Shown: positions 19,195-27,835 of the stretch, in pieces
How positions within the stretch are numbered: position 1 is the first letter of the stretch
How the letters are laid out: each line of letters opens with the position of its first letter
Source of the DNA: Enterococcus crotali
Lineage (GTDB): Bacteria; Bacillota; Bacilli; Lactobacillales; Enterococcaceae
Assembly: GCF_000633635.1 (NCBI RefSeq)
Contig: NZ_AYPQ01000003.1
Coordinates: 153,694 to 217,693, forward strand
Length of the DNA: 64,000 nucleotides
Reading direction: 5' to 3'
Notes under the pieces: generated by a model
What the model saw: the letters and a program-made list of their open reading frames with translations, nothing else
Told to the model about the DNA's origin: nothing
Databases searched by the model: none
Program-made: the position numbers and the translations under genes

Positions 19195-19692
19195 TTATTT
19201 ATTTCTGTATGTATATCCAGTTTTAATAACCTCTAGATTTGATTTCAAAATCCTAAATAAGCCCTCTCCTTTATTTTGAAGTTGCTTACGATTAATATAT
19301 AAGACAACTTTTTCATTACTAAAATCATGATTCAGTTCTATGTTGCCTTTTACCCTAGAAATTCCATCGGAAAATCTAAAAGGTTTTGATTGTCGAATGA
19401 TTTTTTTTATTGAGAAAGTATTTTTATAATTAAGTTTAGCATACTTGCTCGATACAGTTATTCCAAGTATATATTGGAAAGAAAGAGTACCTGGGATTGA
19501 AACACTTTCATCAAAAATGGTTGCTATCTCCGACCAAGGTACAAAAATTTGTTTCCTAGAAAAATTTCTGATTACTCCGTCAGGTAATATTTGAATTATT
19601 GGTTTTCCTTTCATAATGAAATTTATTATAAAGTTCCCATAGAAGTTCTTCGTGTATATCTCAGTTATTTTTCTATTTCTTGCTTCTCCCAT
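19195..19692 (-). CDS. Soluble PH-like domain protein, unknown function
   Basis: The protein is 165 aa without membrane segments. The alternating beta pattern (PIIQILPDGVIRNF, QIFVPWSEIATIF) resembles bacterial PH-like domains that follow a membrane anchor in other proteins; here the anchor is missing or supplied by a neighbour. The ATG at 19692 is preceded by AAGGA at a wide spacing of 12. It is the only clearly soluble gene in this array of membrane proteins apart from the 58-aa ORF. Confidence 0.5.
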   Translation of the reverse strand: MGEARNRKITEIYTKNFYGNFIINFIMKGKPIIQILPDGVIRNFSRKQIFVPWSEIATIFDESVSIPGTLSFQYILGITVSSKYAKLNYKNTFSIKKIIRQSKPFRFSDGISRVKGNIELNHDFSNEKVVLYINRKQLQNKGEGLFRILKSNLEVIKTGYTYRNK

Positions 19693-19783
19693 AATTATAA
19701 AATTCCTTCCATATTAGTCTTAGGAATACTATCTGTATTTATTGATTTTGTTTTATTTGCCATACAAGACTTGCTTCTCTAAG

Positions 19784-20038
19784 TTATTGGTTATTTTCAG
19801 GAAATTTATACTTATACCACATATACAAGAGAAACATGATCAACGCAAATGGAATAGTTATTAGCAAGCCAGCTATCCCCCATATCATACAAATCAAAGG
19901 ATAGACTCCTAAACCATTTTCACTTGAATCTAAATTGGGAAATATCTTAAAAATAAATAGAAAGACTGATGTTGGAACAATGAGTATAAATATATTGATT
20001 ATTAATAGAACTTGGCTTACAACAAAGATTTTCTTCAT
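19784..20038 (-). CDS. Small membrane protein, paralogue A
   Basis: The protein is 84 aa with two long membrane segments (residues 5-32 and 45-75) and a tail KYKFPENNQ. It is clearly homologous over its whole length to the protein at 20300-20545: MKKIF[VI]VSQVL, PTS[VI]FLFIF, FPNL..SENGLG.YPL, GLL[IV]TIPF. I chose the ATG at 20038 because the longer reading frame overlaps a separate small gene at 20079-20255. Function unknown. Confidence 0.6.
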   Translation of the reverse strand: MKKIFVVSQVLLIINIFILIVPTSVFLFIFKIFPNLDSSENGLGVYPLICMIWGIAGLLITIPFALIMFLLYMWYKYKFPENNQ

Positions 20039-20078
20039 TTCACACTCTTTCTTATACTTTTTAGAAAGTTCCTTTACT

Positions 20079-20255
20079 CTAGTAATGTTCAAAATAGTAT
20101 TTAAAATCATAAAACGTTGAACCTTTTATACCTGTTTCATATAAGCTTCCCCATATCTGAACCTTTTCTATATTTTCATTATTAATCATTTTATCAATTT
20201 TAATATCCGGGTGATTCTTTTTTAAATACACTTCAACTTTTTCTGAATTTAGCAT
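20079..20255 (-). CDS. 58-aa soluble protein between the membrane paralogues
   Basis: A short ORF from the ATG at 20255, with GGAG 7 nt upstream, to a TAG at 20079. It is hydrophilic, rich in K, N, I and Y, with no membrane segment and no recognised domain. It fits exactly between the two paralogous membrane proteins, so it was probably part of one repeated unit. It could also be the remaining N-terminal part of a longer gene. Confidence 0.45.
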   Translation of the reverse strand: MLNSEKVEVYLKKNHPDIKIDKMINNENIEKVQIWGSLYETGIKGSTFYDFKYYFEHY

Positions 20256-20299
20256 CTCTTTTCTCCTATTAAACTTTTTAAAACTTTCTTCAATGCCAC

Positions 20300-20545
20300 T
20301 TATTTTTGTACTCTATATTTATACCACAAGTATAATATAATCATAACAAATGAAAATGGAATTGTTACTAGCAAACCTGCACCGCCACATATCACAAAGA
20401 GCAAAGGATACGCTCCAAGTCCATTTTCGATTGATCTTAAATTGGGGAATAGATAAAAAATAAATAAAAAAATTGATGTTGGAATAATGAGTATAAATAA
20501 ATTAATAGCTACTAACACTTGGCTTACAATAAAAATCTTCTTCAT
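20300..20545 (-). CDS. Small membrane protein, paralogue B
   Basis: The protein is 81 aa, with the same two-helix layout and sequence motifs as the protein at 19784-20038. The ATG at 20545 follows GGAGAATTG; the 52 codons of open frame upstream look non-coding. The tail (KYRVQK) lacks the FP-N motif. Paralogues this close suggest a recent tandem duplication that included the 58-aa gene or its ancestor. Confidence 0.6.
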   Translation of the reverse strand: MKKIFIVSQVLVAINLFILIIPTSIFLFIFYLFPNLRSIENGLGAYPLLFVICGGAGLLVTIPFSFVMIILYLWYKYRVQK

Positions 20546-20827
20546 CAATTCTCCTTCCCGATTCTTTTTAAGATTACTTACTATTGTTTTTTGGGTGGCT
20601 ATTTCCAGAAATTTTTTTGTCTGAATCAGTCCATTCTTATACTTAAACTGTCCCCTCTTGAAACAATAAATATTTTGAAAATTTCGGTTCAATATAACCA
20701 AATCGGTTCACTGAAGGAATCTGCCCGTAATCCTTGTGCTAGATCCTTCTTTAGAGATAAGTAATCGTAGGAGCAAATAAGTAAAAATGATCTAGTTTGG
20801 GTCTCTCAAGAAGAAACTCAATAAAAA
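20546..20827. other. Spacer with coding remnants
   Basis: No intact gene. On the minus strand, short frames such as RPKLDHFYLFAPTITYL and KKDLAQGLRADSFSEPIWLY read like C-terminal ends of proteins but have no start and overlap each other. They are probably debris of lost genes at the edge of the accessory block. Confidence 0.3.
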
Positions 20828-20893
20828 ATCGACCTACAAGCGTTTCCTATCATCTCTAGTATGACAGGAAATGGTTTTTAGGTCGATCTTTTT
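20828..20893. terminator. Bidirectional terminator hairpin
   Basis: ATCGACCTA (20828) pairs with TAGGTCGAT (ending at 20887), with a further inner TTTCCT/AGGAAA pairing, and T runs flank it on both strands. It closes the transcript of the 21-23 kb genes. Confidence 0.75.
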
Positions 20894-21021
20894 TTATGAG
20901 GCGATAGCCACCATAAATGTTTTTCTCAACTTCTTTACAATAGTTCTTTAATTTAAAATACTATCTAATTTCCTACAATTTTTAGTAATGCTCGCGTCGG
21001 TTTTATTTCCTTAGAAACCTT

Positions 21022-21441
21022 TCAAATACGTTCAACCATCGGATGGCCTTCATGAAACTGTACAAGATCCCATAAGTTACCATAAAGATCTTTAAACACT
21101 GCAATAGTCCCATATGCAGCTTCTTTAGGCTCTCTAACAAATTCAATGTTATTTGCAATCATGCTATCATAATCTCTATAAAAATTATCCGTCTCTAAAA
21201 ATACAAAGACTCGGCCGCCTGCTTGATTACCTATAAAAGCATGTTGAATCGCTTTTGATGCTTTTGCCAATAAAATTGTTGTACCTTTTGAGTTTGGAGG
21301 CGTAACGACGACCCATCTTTTCTCTTGCTCCGGTTGATACGTATCTTCTATCAAAGTAAAATTAAGTTTTTGAGTGTAAAAAGTGATGGCTTCATCCTAA
21401 TCATCTAAGACTAATGCGATGTGAACTATAGACTGTTTCAT
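21022..21441 (-). pseudogene. VOC/glyoxalase-fold protein with in-frame stop
   Basis: From the ATG at 21441 the frame reads MKQSIVHIALVLDD, then TAG at 21397-21399, then DEAITFYTQKL and on to 21022, giving a normal 139-codon VOC protein. The metal/substrate region FLETDNFYRDYDSM and the C-terminal DLYGNLWDLVQ are typical. In relatives the stop position is usually Tyr, one base away (TAC/TAG). It may be a point mutation, a sequencing error, or a gene starting internally. Confidence 0.7.
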
Positions 21442-21473
21442 AAAAAGGACTCCTGTTTTTCTTTTAACATTTT

Positions 21474-22237
21474 TTAATACGTTCCTTCTTCTCCTTGAGA
21501 TGTTAAAATGACTGGTCCGTTTTTAGTAATAGCCAAACTATGTTCATATTGACAGCTTAAGCTGCCGTCTTTTGTCTTAGCAGTCCAACCATTTGGCTCC
21601 ATCTCCATTTTCCATAAACCTGCATTGACCATTGGTTCTATTGTTATAGTCATGCCTTCTTTTAAACGTATGCCTTTACCTGGTTCTCCATAGTGTGCAA
21701 AAAATGGTTCCTCATGGATCGTAGGGCCAATTCCGTGAGCGATAAAGTCTCGAACAACGCTGTATCCTTGTGCCTCAACATAACTTTGAATTGCGTGTCC
21801 GATATCCCCCACACGCTGACCAACTTGAGCTTGCTCAATTCCCAAATATAAGGCTTCTTTAGTCACGTCCATCAAGCGTTGCATTTCCTCTGTCGATTCC
21901 CCTACTGCGTACGACCAGCATGAATCTGAAATTGCTCCATTTAAATCAATACACATATCTACCTTGATCAAATCACCATTTTTGAGTACTTTTTCCTAGG
22001 AAAACCATGACAAATCTCATCATTGATGCTGCAACATGTAGCATATTCATACTCATCAAAGCCAATTTGAGCCGCAATTCCACCATGACTTTCAATATAA
22101 TGACGAACAAATACTTCAATATCCCAGCTCGTAATTCCTGGTTTAATGAACGTTCGTAGTTGCTTATGCACATCTGCAAGCAAAGCACCAGATTCCGCCA
22201 TTTTTTCTATTTCTCTTTTTGATTTTAAGGTAATCAA
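21474..22237 (-). pseudogene. map: Type I methionine aminopeptidase, one frameshift
   Basis: The enzyme removes the initiator Met from nascent proteins in the cytoplasm. The first 85 codons are in one frame up to ICHGFPRKK. One missing base in the run at 21990-21994 then breaks the frame; restoring it gives VLKNGDLIKVDMCIDLNG and leads to the stop at 21474 (about 254 aa). All five metal ligands are present: two Asp in the VDMCIDLNGAISDS segment, His in AHGIGPTIHEEPFF, Glu in TIEPMVN, Glu in QYEHSLAI. map is normally essential unless duplicated, so a sequence error is the likely cause. Confidence 0.88.
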
Positions 22238-22302
22238 CTATCTTCCTCTTTTCTTTATATGAGTAAACTATTAGTTTTGTTCATTTTTTTGTATTATTCT
22301 TG

Positions 22303-23011
22303 TTATCTCAAATATCCACCATTATTTAGATCAAAAGTAGCTCCAGTATAATGATTACTCTCATCTGACAAAAGGAAATTGACCGTATTTGCCACATCAT
22401 TGGCGGATACCGGCTCTTTAATTAAATGGTGAGCATTATACTCTTCTTTTCGCCAGGCTGGAATTATGTCCATCATTTTGTCTCGATCATAGTTGGCGCA
22501 ATAGCGTTGACTAGAACAGTCGAGGCAAAACGTAAAGCTAAACTTTTAGTTAATCCGATGATAGCCGCTTTTGTGAGTCCATATAGTGCGTCTGAACTAC
22601 CTTCCTGACCGGAAATAGAGGAAATATTGATAATTTTTCCTTGCTGATTATTCAACTGCAAGTTTTTTATGAAAAATGATGAACAGATTGTTGGTCCCTT
22701 AATATTTACATTCAAAACCGTGTCCATCATTCTTCGTTATACTCGAGAAGACTGATCCCTTTATAAATGCCTGCATTATTGACTAATCCAACAATAGAGG
22801 AATCATCTTTTAGTTGGTTAAAAAAGGTTGCCACCTCATTATAATTGCTAATATCGAGGACCTTAGTTTCAATATTTTCTAAATGTTCAATTGCTGTTAA
22901 AGCAACCTCATCTACATCGATGGCAATCACACCAAACCCTTCTTTAGTACTTCGCTCGCAGATTGCTTGTCCAATTCCGCCACCAGCACCTGTCACTATT
23001 ATCTTTTTCAT
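22303..23011 (-). pseudogene. Short-chain dehydrogenase/reductase, two frameshifts
   Basis: Classical SDR: TGAGGGIG cofactor loop near residue 8, VNNAGIY, catalytic SSISGQEGSSDALYGLTK with Ser, Tyr and Lys. The frame breaks twice, near 22731 (GAAGAATG needs one A) and near 22490 (ACAAAATGATGG needs one A). Repaired, it gives about 235 aa ending DLNNGGYLR at the stop at 22303. The substrate is not inferable; 3-oxoacyl or sugar reductases are possible. It lies between map and a DUF697 protein. Confidence 0.8.
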
Positions 23012-23174
23012 TATTGCTTTCCTCCCTTTTCTTCCGTTTATACTTATTTACTTTAGCGCTTACTCGTTGCGATTACAAGTCTGCTTTTGAGCTATTTTTA
23101 AAGTATCGTAACAAACTATAGGAAGAAGTTTTGAGGGAAATGCACTGTTTTTGGTGGTGATCAATCGTACCTGC

Positions 23175-23888
23175 CTATTTCGGCTTCTTACTAGACTTTT
23201 GTACAGCTTTAAATAATGTTTGAAATTGTCCTTTAAAGGTCATCGTTTGTTCGAAAATATCTTCTCCATCATTTAACATTTTTACAGTCACCCAGCCTAG
23301 CGTTTCTGTAATCGTACTTGCTACCGTAGCATTGATTGCAGCGCCTGTAACCGTTCCTACAGCTGGAATCAGTTTTATTATATTGCCGACGGCGCTTTTA
23401 CCCAATCCTACAACAATGATTTCTTTGCCAATACTTTTCCCCATGCTTTCGGACCATGATTGACCAAAAATTTTATGCAAACGAGCCATCATCGTTAATT
23501 GAACAGGAACAAGTAAAAATGCATCAGAAAATGGGATCGGTGAACATCCTATAATTGCAGCAGTCAACGAGGCCGCATGAACTGTTTTATGACATTTCTT
23601 ACGAGTCGCTTCATCTACACCTTGTAGAAATTCATCAAAGATACTATCAAATTGATTTTTACTGTTTGCTAGAATTTTTTCAGCACGTCCTTTGGATTTG
23701 CTGTAGCTATTCAAAATAATAGCAGATGTCTTTTCAGGAAACTTGCTGATTACTTCAGAGAAAAAAGAATCAAATTCCTTTTCATCCGTGCTCACAATTT
23801 TCTGCTCTTTTTTTATGCTACGTTTTGATGCTTTTTTTGAGCTCAATTTCTTCTCATCTGTTGTTTTTTTCTTAAACATGTTCTTCAT
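23175..23888 (-). CDS. DUF697 (YcjF-like) membrane-associated protein
   Basis: The protein is 237 aa. A basic, Lys-rich N-terminus (residues 1-40) is followed by the DUF697 region: hydrophobic helices with SLTAAIIGCSPIPFSDAFLL, VGLGKSAVGNIIKLIPAVG, and GAAINATVASTITETLG. DUF697 domains are often attached to or next to GTPases; no GTPase is nearby here. The ATG at 23888 has GGAGG 8 nt upstream. Probably a cell-envelope stress or homeostasis protein; the function is not known. Confidence 0.75.
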   Translation of the reverse strand: MKNMFKKKTTDEKKLSSKKASKRSIKKEQKIVSTDEKEFDSFFSEVISKFPEKTSAIILNSYSKSKGRAEKILANSKNQFDSIFDEFLQGVDEATRKKCHKTVHAASLTAAIIGCSPIPFSDAFLLVPVQLTMMARLHKIFGQSWSESMGKSIGKEIIVVGLGKSAVGNIIKLIPAVGTVTGAAINATVASTITETLGWVTVKMLNDGEDIFEQTMTFKGQFQTLFKAVQKSSKKPK

Positions 23889-24058
23889 CCAAATAACCTC
23901 CAATACATTCGTCTGATAGATTGTATAAACTGACTCTATAGTTTATATCATACATTAGAAATCTTATTTAACCAAAAGACTTCACTTTTAATGTTTTAGG
24001 CAGCCAACAGATATAGCCGCATGAAAAATAGGTTGCCCAGTCCCTTAACAAATTAAAA

Positions 24059-24103
24059 AACAGACTAGATCAAAACTGTACAGTTTCCTCTAATCTGTTA
24101 AAA
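24059..24103 (-). terminator. Terminator after the 512-aa unknown gene
   Basis: An 11-bp stem (AACAGATTAGA / TCTAGTCTGTT, one wobble) with an inner AACTGTACAGTT palindrome is followed by T6 on the minus strand. Confidence 0.7.
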
Positions 24104-24130
24104 ACTATTTATTTTTCGTAACACTATTAG

Positions 24131-25669
24131 TTACTTCTCAACCGGCATCAAACTTAGATTTTGCATATATCGATCCATTAAGATATACCCTTCTAAACGA
24201 CGTAACAAGTCAACCGAACAGCGGACTTTTTTACCAAACAATGAACGGCTGTATGCGATTTCCCGCATTTCCTGCAAAAAGTCATCCAGAGCAGAAACTA
24301 AGCCACCACAACTAAGACGTCCGCAAATCAACACATCTTCTTTTCGTTGTCTTAAGACTTGTCCCCAGGAATAATTTAAATATTCCGCTTGGCTAATTTG
24401 AGCGAGTAATTCAGAGCGAAGGATACTTTTTTTCTGTGGCTTGCTTTTTTTCGCCCCTAAACGCATCCGCTTATTCATGAAACACAAATAAATTTCATCT
24501 TCCAAGCCTTCCATCTCACTTTTAGAAAAATTAGGAATCTTCGCTGGCGCTTCGATAAGTTTGCTTGCCTTTAGCTGTTTAGAAAAACGCGGCCAATTAC
24601 TTGGCGTTGCTTTTTTGATATTCTTCTTTTTCAGTACCAATAAATTTAGATCTAGCGGTTCTGGTACTACACTTTTTTGTTCTGCTTTATCTTTTATATC
24701 TGTTTCAACTGGTTCATTTGTTTGCTCCATTTGTTTACGTTTTAATTTGATTGAAGTACGTTCTTTTTTTACAGGAGCAACCTGATCTGCTTGTTCCTCA
24801 TTTTTTGGCTCTTGCGTTTGGGAAGTTGTAGGTTCGTCTATGACTTGGGAATCTTCTTCCATTGGTTTTTCCGCCAATGCGGGCATCGACTTTTTTTCCG
24901 CGACTTCCTCTACTTTTTTCTTTGGCTCTGCCCCTAGATCTGCTGCGCTAGTCGTCTCCGTTGCTTCAATAGTTGATTCGTCAACTAACTCCACATTAAC
25001 ATCGACAGATTCATCTGATGTAGACATTTCTTCTTGTGCTTTGTTTTCCTCGATTACTAAGGGCTGAGCTCTTTTAAGATGGATCGTTTGAATACTTCTA
25101 GAAATGATGGGGTCACTTTTTGCGGCATACATTTCGATTTTTCCATGATTGATTGTATCAGTTAAATCGGTGATCATTTTACGCAAACGAAAAATCTCAT
25201 TCGAGGTTTCAATCATTTGTTTCATCATTCCCTGCATTTCACTAGAGTTCAATGTAGGTTCACCTTTATGGATTAGAGAGCGTTCTTGTTTTTCAAGCGT
25301 AATTTCTTCGAACCATTGTTTCAGATTCATTCGAAGCTCTCGTCTGGTTGGCTCAAAACTTCCCATAAATAATGTATAATACATGGCATCTGTTTCAACA
25401 TACATGTAAATCTTTTTAACTACTAGTTCTTCAAAATCTTCTGTTTCATCCCAGCTATCACAGATTGCATCAAAAAAAGCTTCACCTTCAGCTAAATTTT
25501 GATAATCTTTTGCCAGAGTTAACTTTCTAACTAAATAAAATGAATAAGGCGTATCTACATTATCAGCATAGACTTCGCGGCCTAAGTAATCTGGATCTAC
25601 TTCTTTACAAAGATAGGTTGATCGTTCTTCTTTTTCTGGTTGACGTTGTCGCTTACTAATCGTTCTCAC
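24131..25669 (-). CDS. 512-aa protein of unknown function with charged linker
   Basis: Three parts: residues 1-180 are a mixed alpha/beta domain (YLGREVYADNVDTPYSFYLV region, then FEELVVKKIYMYVETDAMYYTLFMG); residues 190-360 are a low-complexity acidic/basic linker rich in E, K, T and S; residues 390-512 are a helical domain (RSELLAQISQAEYLNYSWG, LRRLEGYILMDRYMQNL). No signal peptide, membrane segment or enzyme motif. It is alone, with its own terminator. I do not recognise the family. Confidence 0.65.
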   Translation of the reverse strand: MRTISKRQRQPEKEERSTYLCKEVDPDYLGREVYADNVDTPYSFYLVRKLTLAKDYQNLAEGEAFFDAICDSWDETEDFEELVVKKIYMYVETDAMYYTLFMGSFEPTRRELRMNLKQWFEEITLEKQERSLIHKGEPTLNSSEMQGMMKQMIETSNEIFRLRKMITDLTDTINHGKIEMYAAKSDPIISRSIQTIHLKRAQPLVIEENKAQEEMSTSDESVDVNVELVDESTIEATETTSAADLGAEPKKKVEEVAEKKSMPALAEKPMEEDSQVIDEPTTSQTQEPKNEEQADQVAPVKKERTSIKLKRKQMEQTNEPVETDIKDKAEQKSVVPEPLDLNLLVLKKKNIKKATPSNWPRFSKQLKASKLIEAPAKIPNFSKSEMEGLEDEIYLCFMNKRMRLGAKKSKPQKKSILRSELLAQISQAEYLNYSWGQVLRQRKEDVLICGRLSCGGLVSALDDFLQEMREIAYSRSLFGKKVRCSVDLLRRLEGYILMDRYMQNLSLMPVEK

Positions 25670-25866
25670 TTCCTCAATTTTTTTCCTTTATAAATCGTAT
25701 CATTTTTTTAGAAAAAAGAACAGACTTCCCTTCCATTATACCGATAAAAACGGAAAAATGTTCTCATTTTTTTAGAAATATATGGAATTAAAAGAAAAAC
25801 GGTAATTGAAATCACAATTTAATAGACAAATCATAAAAATAAATGAATAATCATAGAAATAATTAT

Positions 25867-27017
25867 TTACGCTTCCTTCAATGTCCTCGTCAGAAAAATC
25901 AAGGTCATAGATAATAGCAAAACAAACAGTAGTGACGCATGTTGATTAAGAAAGAGTTCACTTACTAATCCCATAATAATTGGAACACAACCGCCAATGA
26001 TGTATCCAAATGATTGTACCATTCCTGTCCAAGCACTTGCCTCTTCCGGCGTATGCGTCAGTTTCAGCGGCAATAATAATGCAATCGGAAATAGCCTCCT
26101 AAACCTACTGCAATTAAAAAGATAGCGCAAATAAAGAGCCAAAACGGTCCTTCAACAATTAACCCCAAAATACCGATCACAACAATCAAACTGCAAAAAA
26201 AAGCCCAGCTCTTTACCTTCCCACGATAATCCATCAGCACTGGGATCACAAAACTAAAGATCATTTGAGTCAGGGTGTAAACAGTCAACATATACCCCGC
26301 GGATACCATATTTGCCCCGCGTGAAAAAGCAATCGTACTAATCCATGTAGTCAATCCGTAAAAAATACCTGATTGAATCCCAAAAAACAATGTAACTTTC
26401 CACGCTTGAGCGTTCTTCAAAGGTAAAGACACCCGTCGGTTTCTCTGTTTAGCCTCTCTAACCGTTTTTGTGCCGCTTTTCCAAAAGAAAAATCCAAGTA
26501 AACTAAAACTACCAAAAACTGCTAACGCCAGATTCCAACGTCCCTGAAAATAACTCGTTAAACGTACCACACTCCCTGAACTAATCGAAGCACCCAAACC
26601 CATACTTAACGAATAAACACCAATCAGCAAACCAGCTCTAGTTGGAAATTCACTCTTGATATAACCAGATAAAAGTGGTCCAATGATCGCTACTGCAATT
26701 CCAATGGCAAAAGCAGTCCCAACTAATCCAACATAATTGTCAGTCACTCCTCTTAATGAGATAGCGAAGCTCAATACTAAAAGAAATGTTAAAATACCTT
26801 TTCTGCGGCCCAAATTCTGTTGGACAAAGGGAACGAATAAGGCAAATATTCCCATACAAACCACAGGGATACTTGTGAGCAAACTAGCTGCTACATCAGA
26901 GATCCTCAATTGCGTTTGAAGTAATGGCAATAAAGGCGGAATCGTAGAAATACCCACACGTAAACTAAAAGCAACTAAAAAGACCAACCAAACTTTTTTT
27001 CTATCTGCTTTTTCCAT
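25867..27017 (-). pseudogene. MFS transporter (CynX/NimT-like), one frameshift
   Basis: Twelve-helix major facilitator of about 383 aa once repaired. The first 308 codons read to FLIAVGLGG; there GGCTATTTCCG lacks one T (about 26092). With it the frame continues LFPIALLLPLKLTHTPEEAS to the stop at 25867. The N-terminal pattern (RVGISTIPPLLPLLQTQL) is like the cyanate/nitroimidazole-type MFS. It starts 1 bp after the stop of the GntR regulator, so it is the likely target of that regulator. Substrate unknown. Confidence 0.82.
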
Positions 27018-27018
27018 A

Positions 27019-27639
27019 CTATTTACGCCTACTATTTTCTAAGATCGCAGTGGTAAGCTTTTCTGGATCTTTTTCCATAACCGCTTCAAACATAATCTGA
27101 TGTTGTTTTGTATTATCAAGATAATTTTTTGAATCGAGTACTAATCCGCTCAACATTATTTTTAAGTCTTCCATTATTTCTTGATACCATCGAATCAGAA
27201 AAGTATTTTTACTACTCTTAATCATTAACAGATGAAACTCCAAATCTGCTTGGATATACTCCGCAAACTGACCTTGTTTCAATAAACGATTCCGTTTAAA
27301 TAGTGCTTGATTCAAATCAGCTAAATCTTCTTCTGTTCGATTGTGACAAGCCAATTTACCAGCAGTGCTTTCGATCATTTCTCTTGCTTCAATCAATTCC
27401 TTTACCCGATCGTGATTCTTCTTTGCCTCTTTTACAAACGTACCTGAACCCTGTCTTACTTCCAATAAATCACTGTATTCCAAAATCTTAACCGCTTCTC
27501 TTAGTGTCGAACGACCAACTCCAAATTTTTCTGCAAGTTGTTTTTCTATTGGCAGTTTAGTGCCCGCTGCAAATTCCTCTGAAACTATATATTGCCTTAA
27601 CTGTACGATAGTTTCTTGCACAAGATTCTTATTTTTCAT
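27019..27639 (-). CDS. GntR-family (FadR subfamily) regulator
   Basis: The protein is 206 aa. The N-terminal winged helix reads KLPIEKQLAEKFGVGRSTLREAV, with LEVRQGSGTFV as the wing. The C-terminal all-helical FCD effector domain has the metal-site pattern (His/Asp in DLEFHLLMI, His in TKQHQIMF). It represses or activates in response to a small carboxylate. The ATG at 27639 follows AGGAG by 8 nt. It is one base upstream of, and co-transcribed with, the MFS transporter. Confidence 0.85.
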   Translation of the reverse strand: MKNKNLVQETIVQLRQYIVSEEFAAGTKLPIEKQLAEKFGVGRSTLREAVKILEYSDLLEVRQGSGTFVKEAKKNHDRVKELIEAREMIESTAGKLACHNRTEEDLADLNQALFKRNRLLKQGQFAEYIQADLEFHLLMIKSSKNTFLIRWYQEIMEDLKIMLSGLVLDSKNYLDNTKQHQIMFEAVMEKDPEKLTTAILENSRRK

Positions 27640-27702
27640 CTGTCTCACTCCTAATCATCATATGATTTTAAATTCATCATATCATTTATCGATCAAAAAG
27701 AA

Positions 27703-27820
27703 AAGAGGACCGAGCTTAACTCTTCGAGTCAAGTCTCAGTCCCTTTAAAATCCGAATATACGTTGTGAAAATGCTGCTCTAACTTATTTCTCAAAGCGAA
27801 ACATTTTTATCTCGATTCCT
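27703..27820 (-). repeat. Dispersed intergenic repeat, copy 4, ending in a terminator-like hairpin
   Basis: On the minus strand: GAGATAAAAATGTTT, GAGAAATAAG, GTATATTCGGATTTTAAAG, then a long hairpin GGACTGAGACTTGACTC-GAA-GAGTTAAGCTCGGTCC. The hairpin resembles that of copy 3 and sits after the APC permease, for which it probably acts as terminator. Confidence 0.6.
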
Positions 27821-27835
27821 TACTCTATTCCTGAT

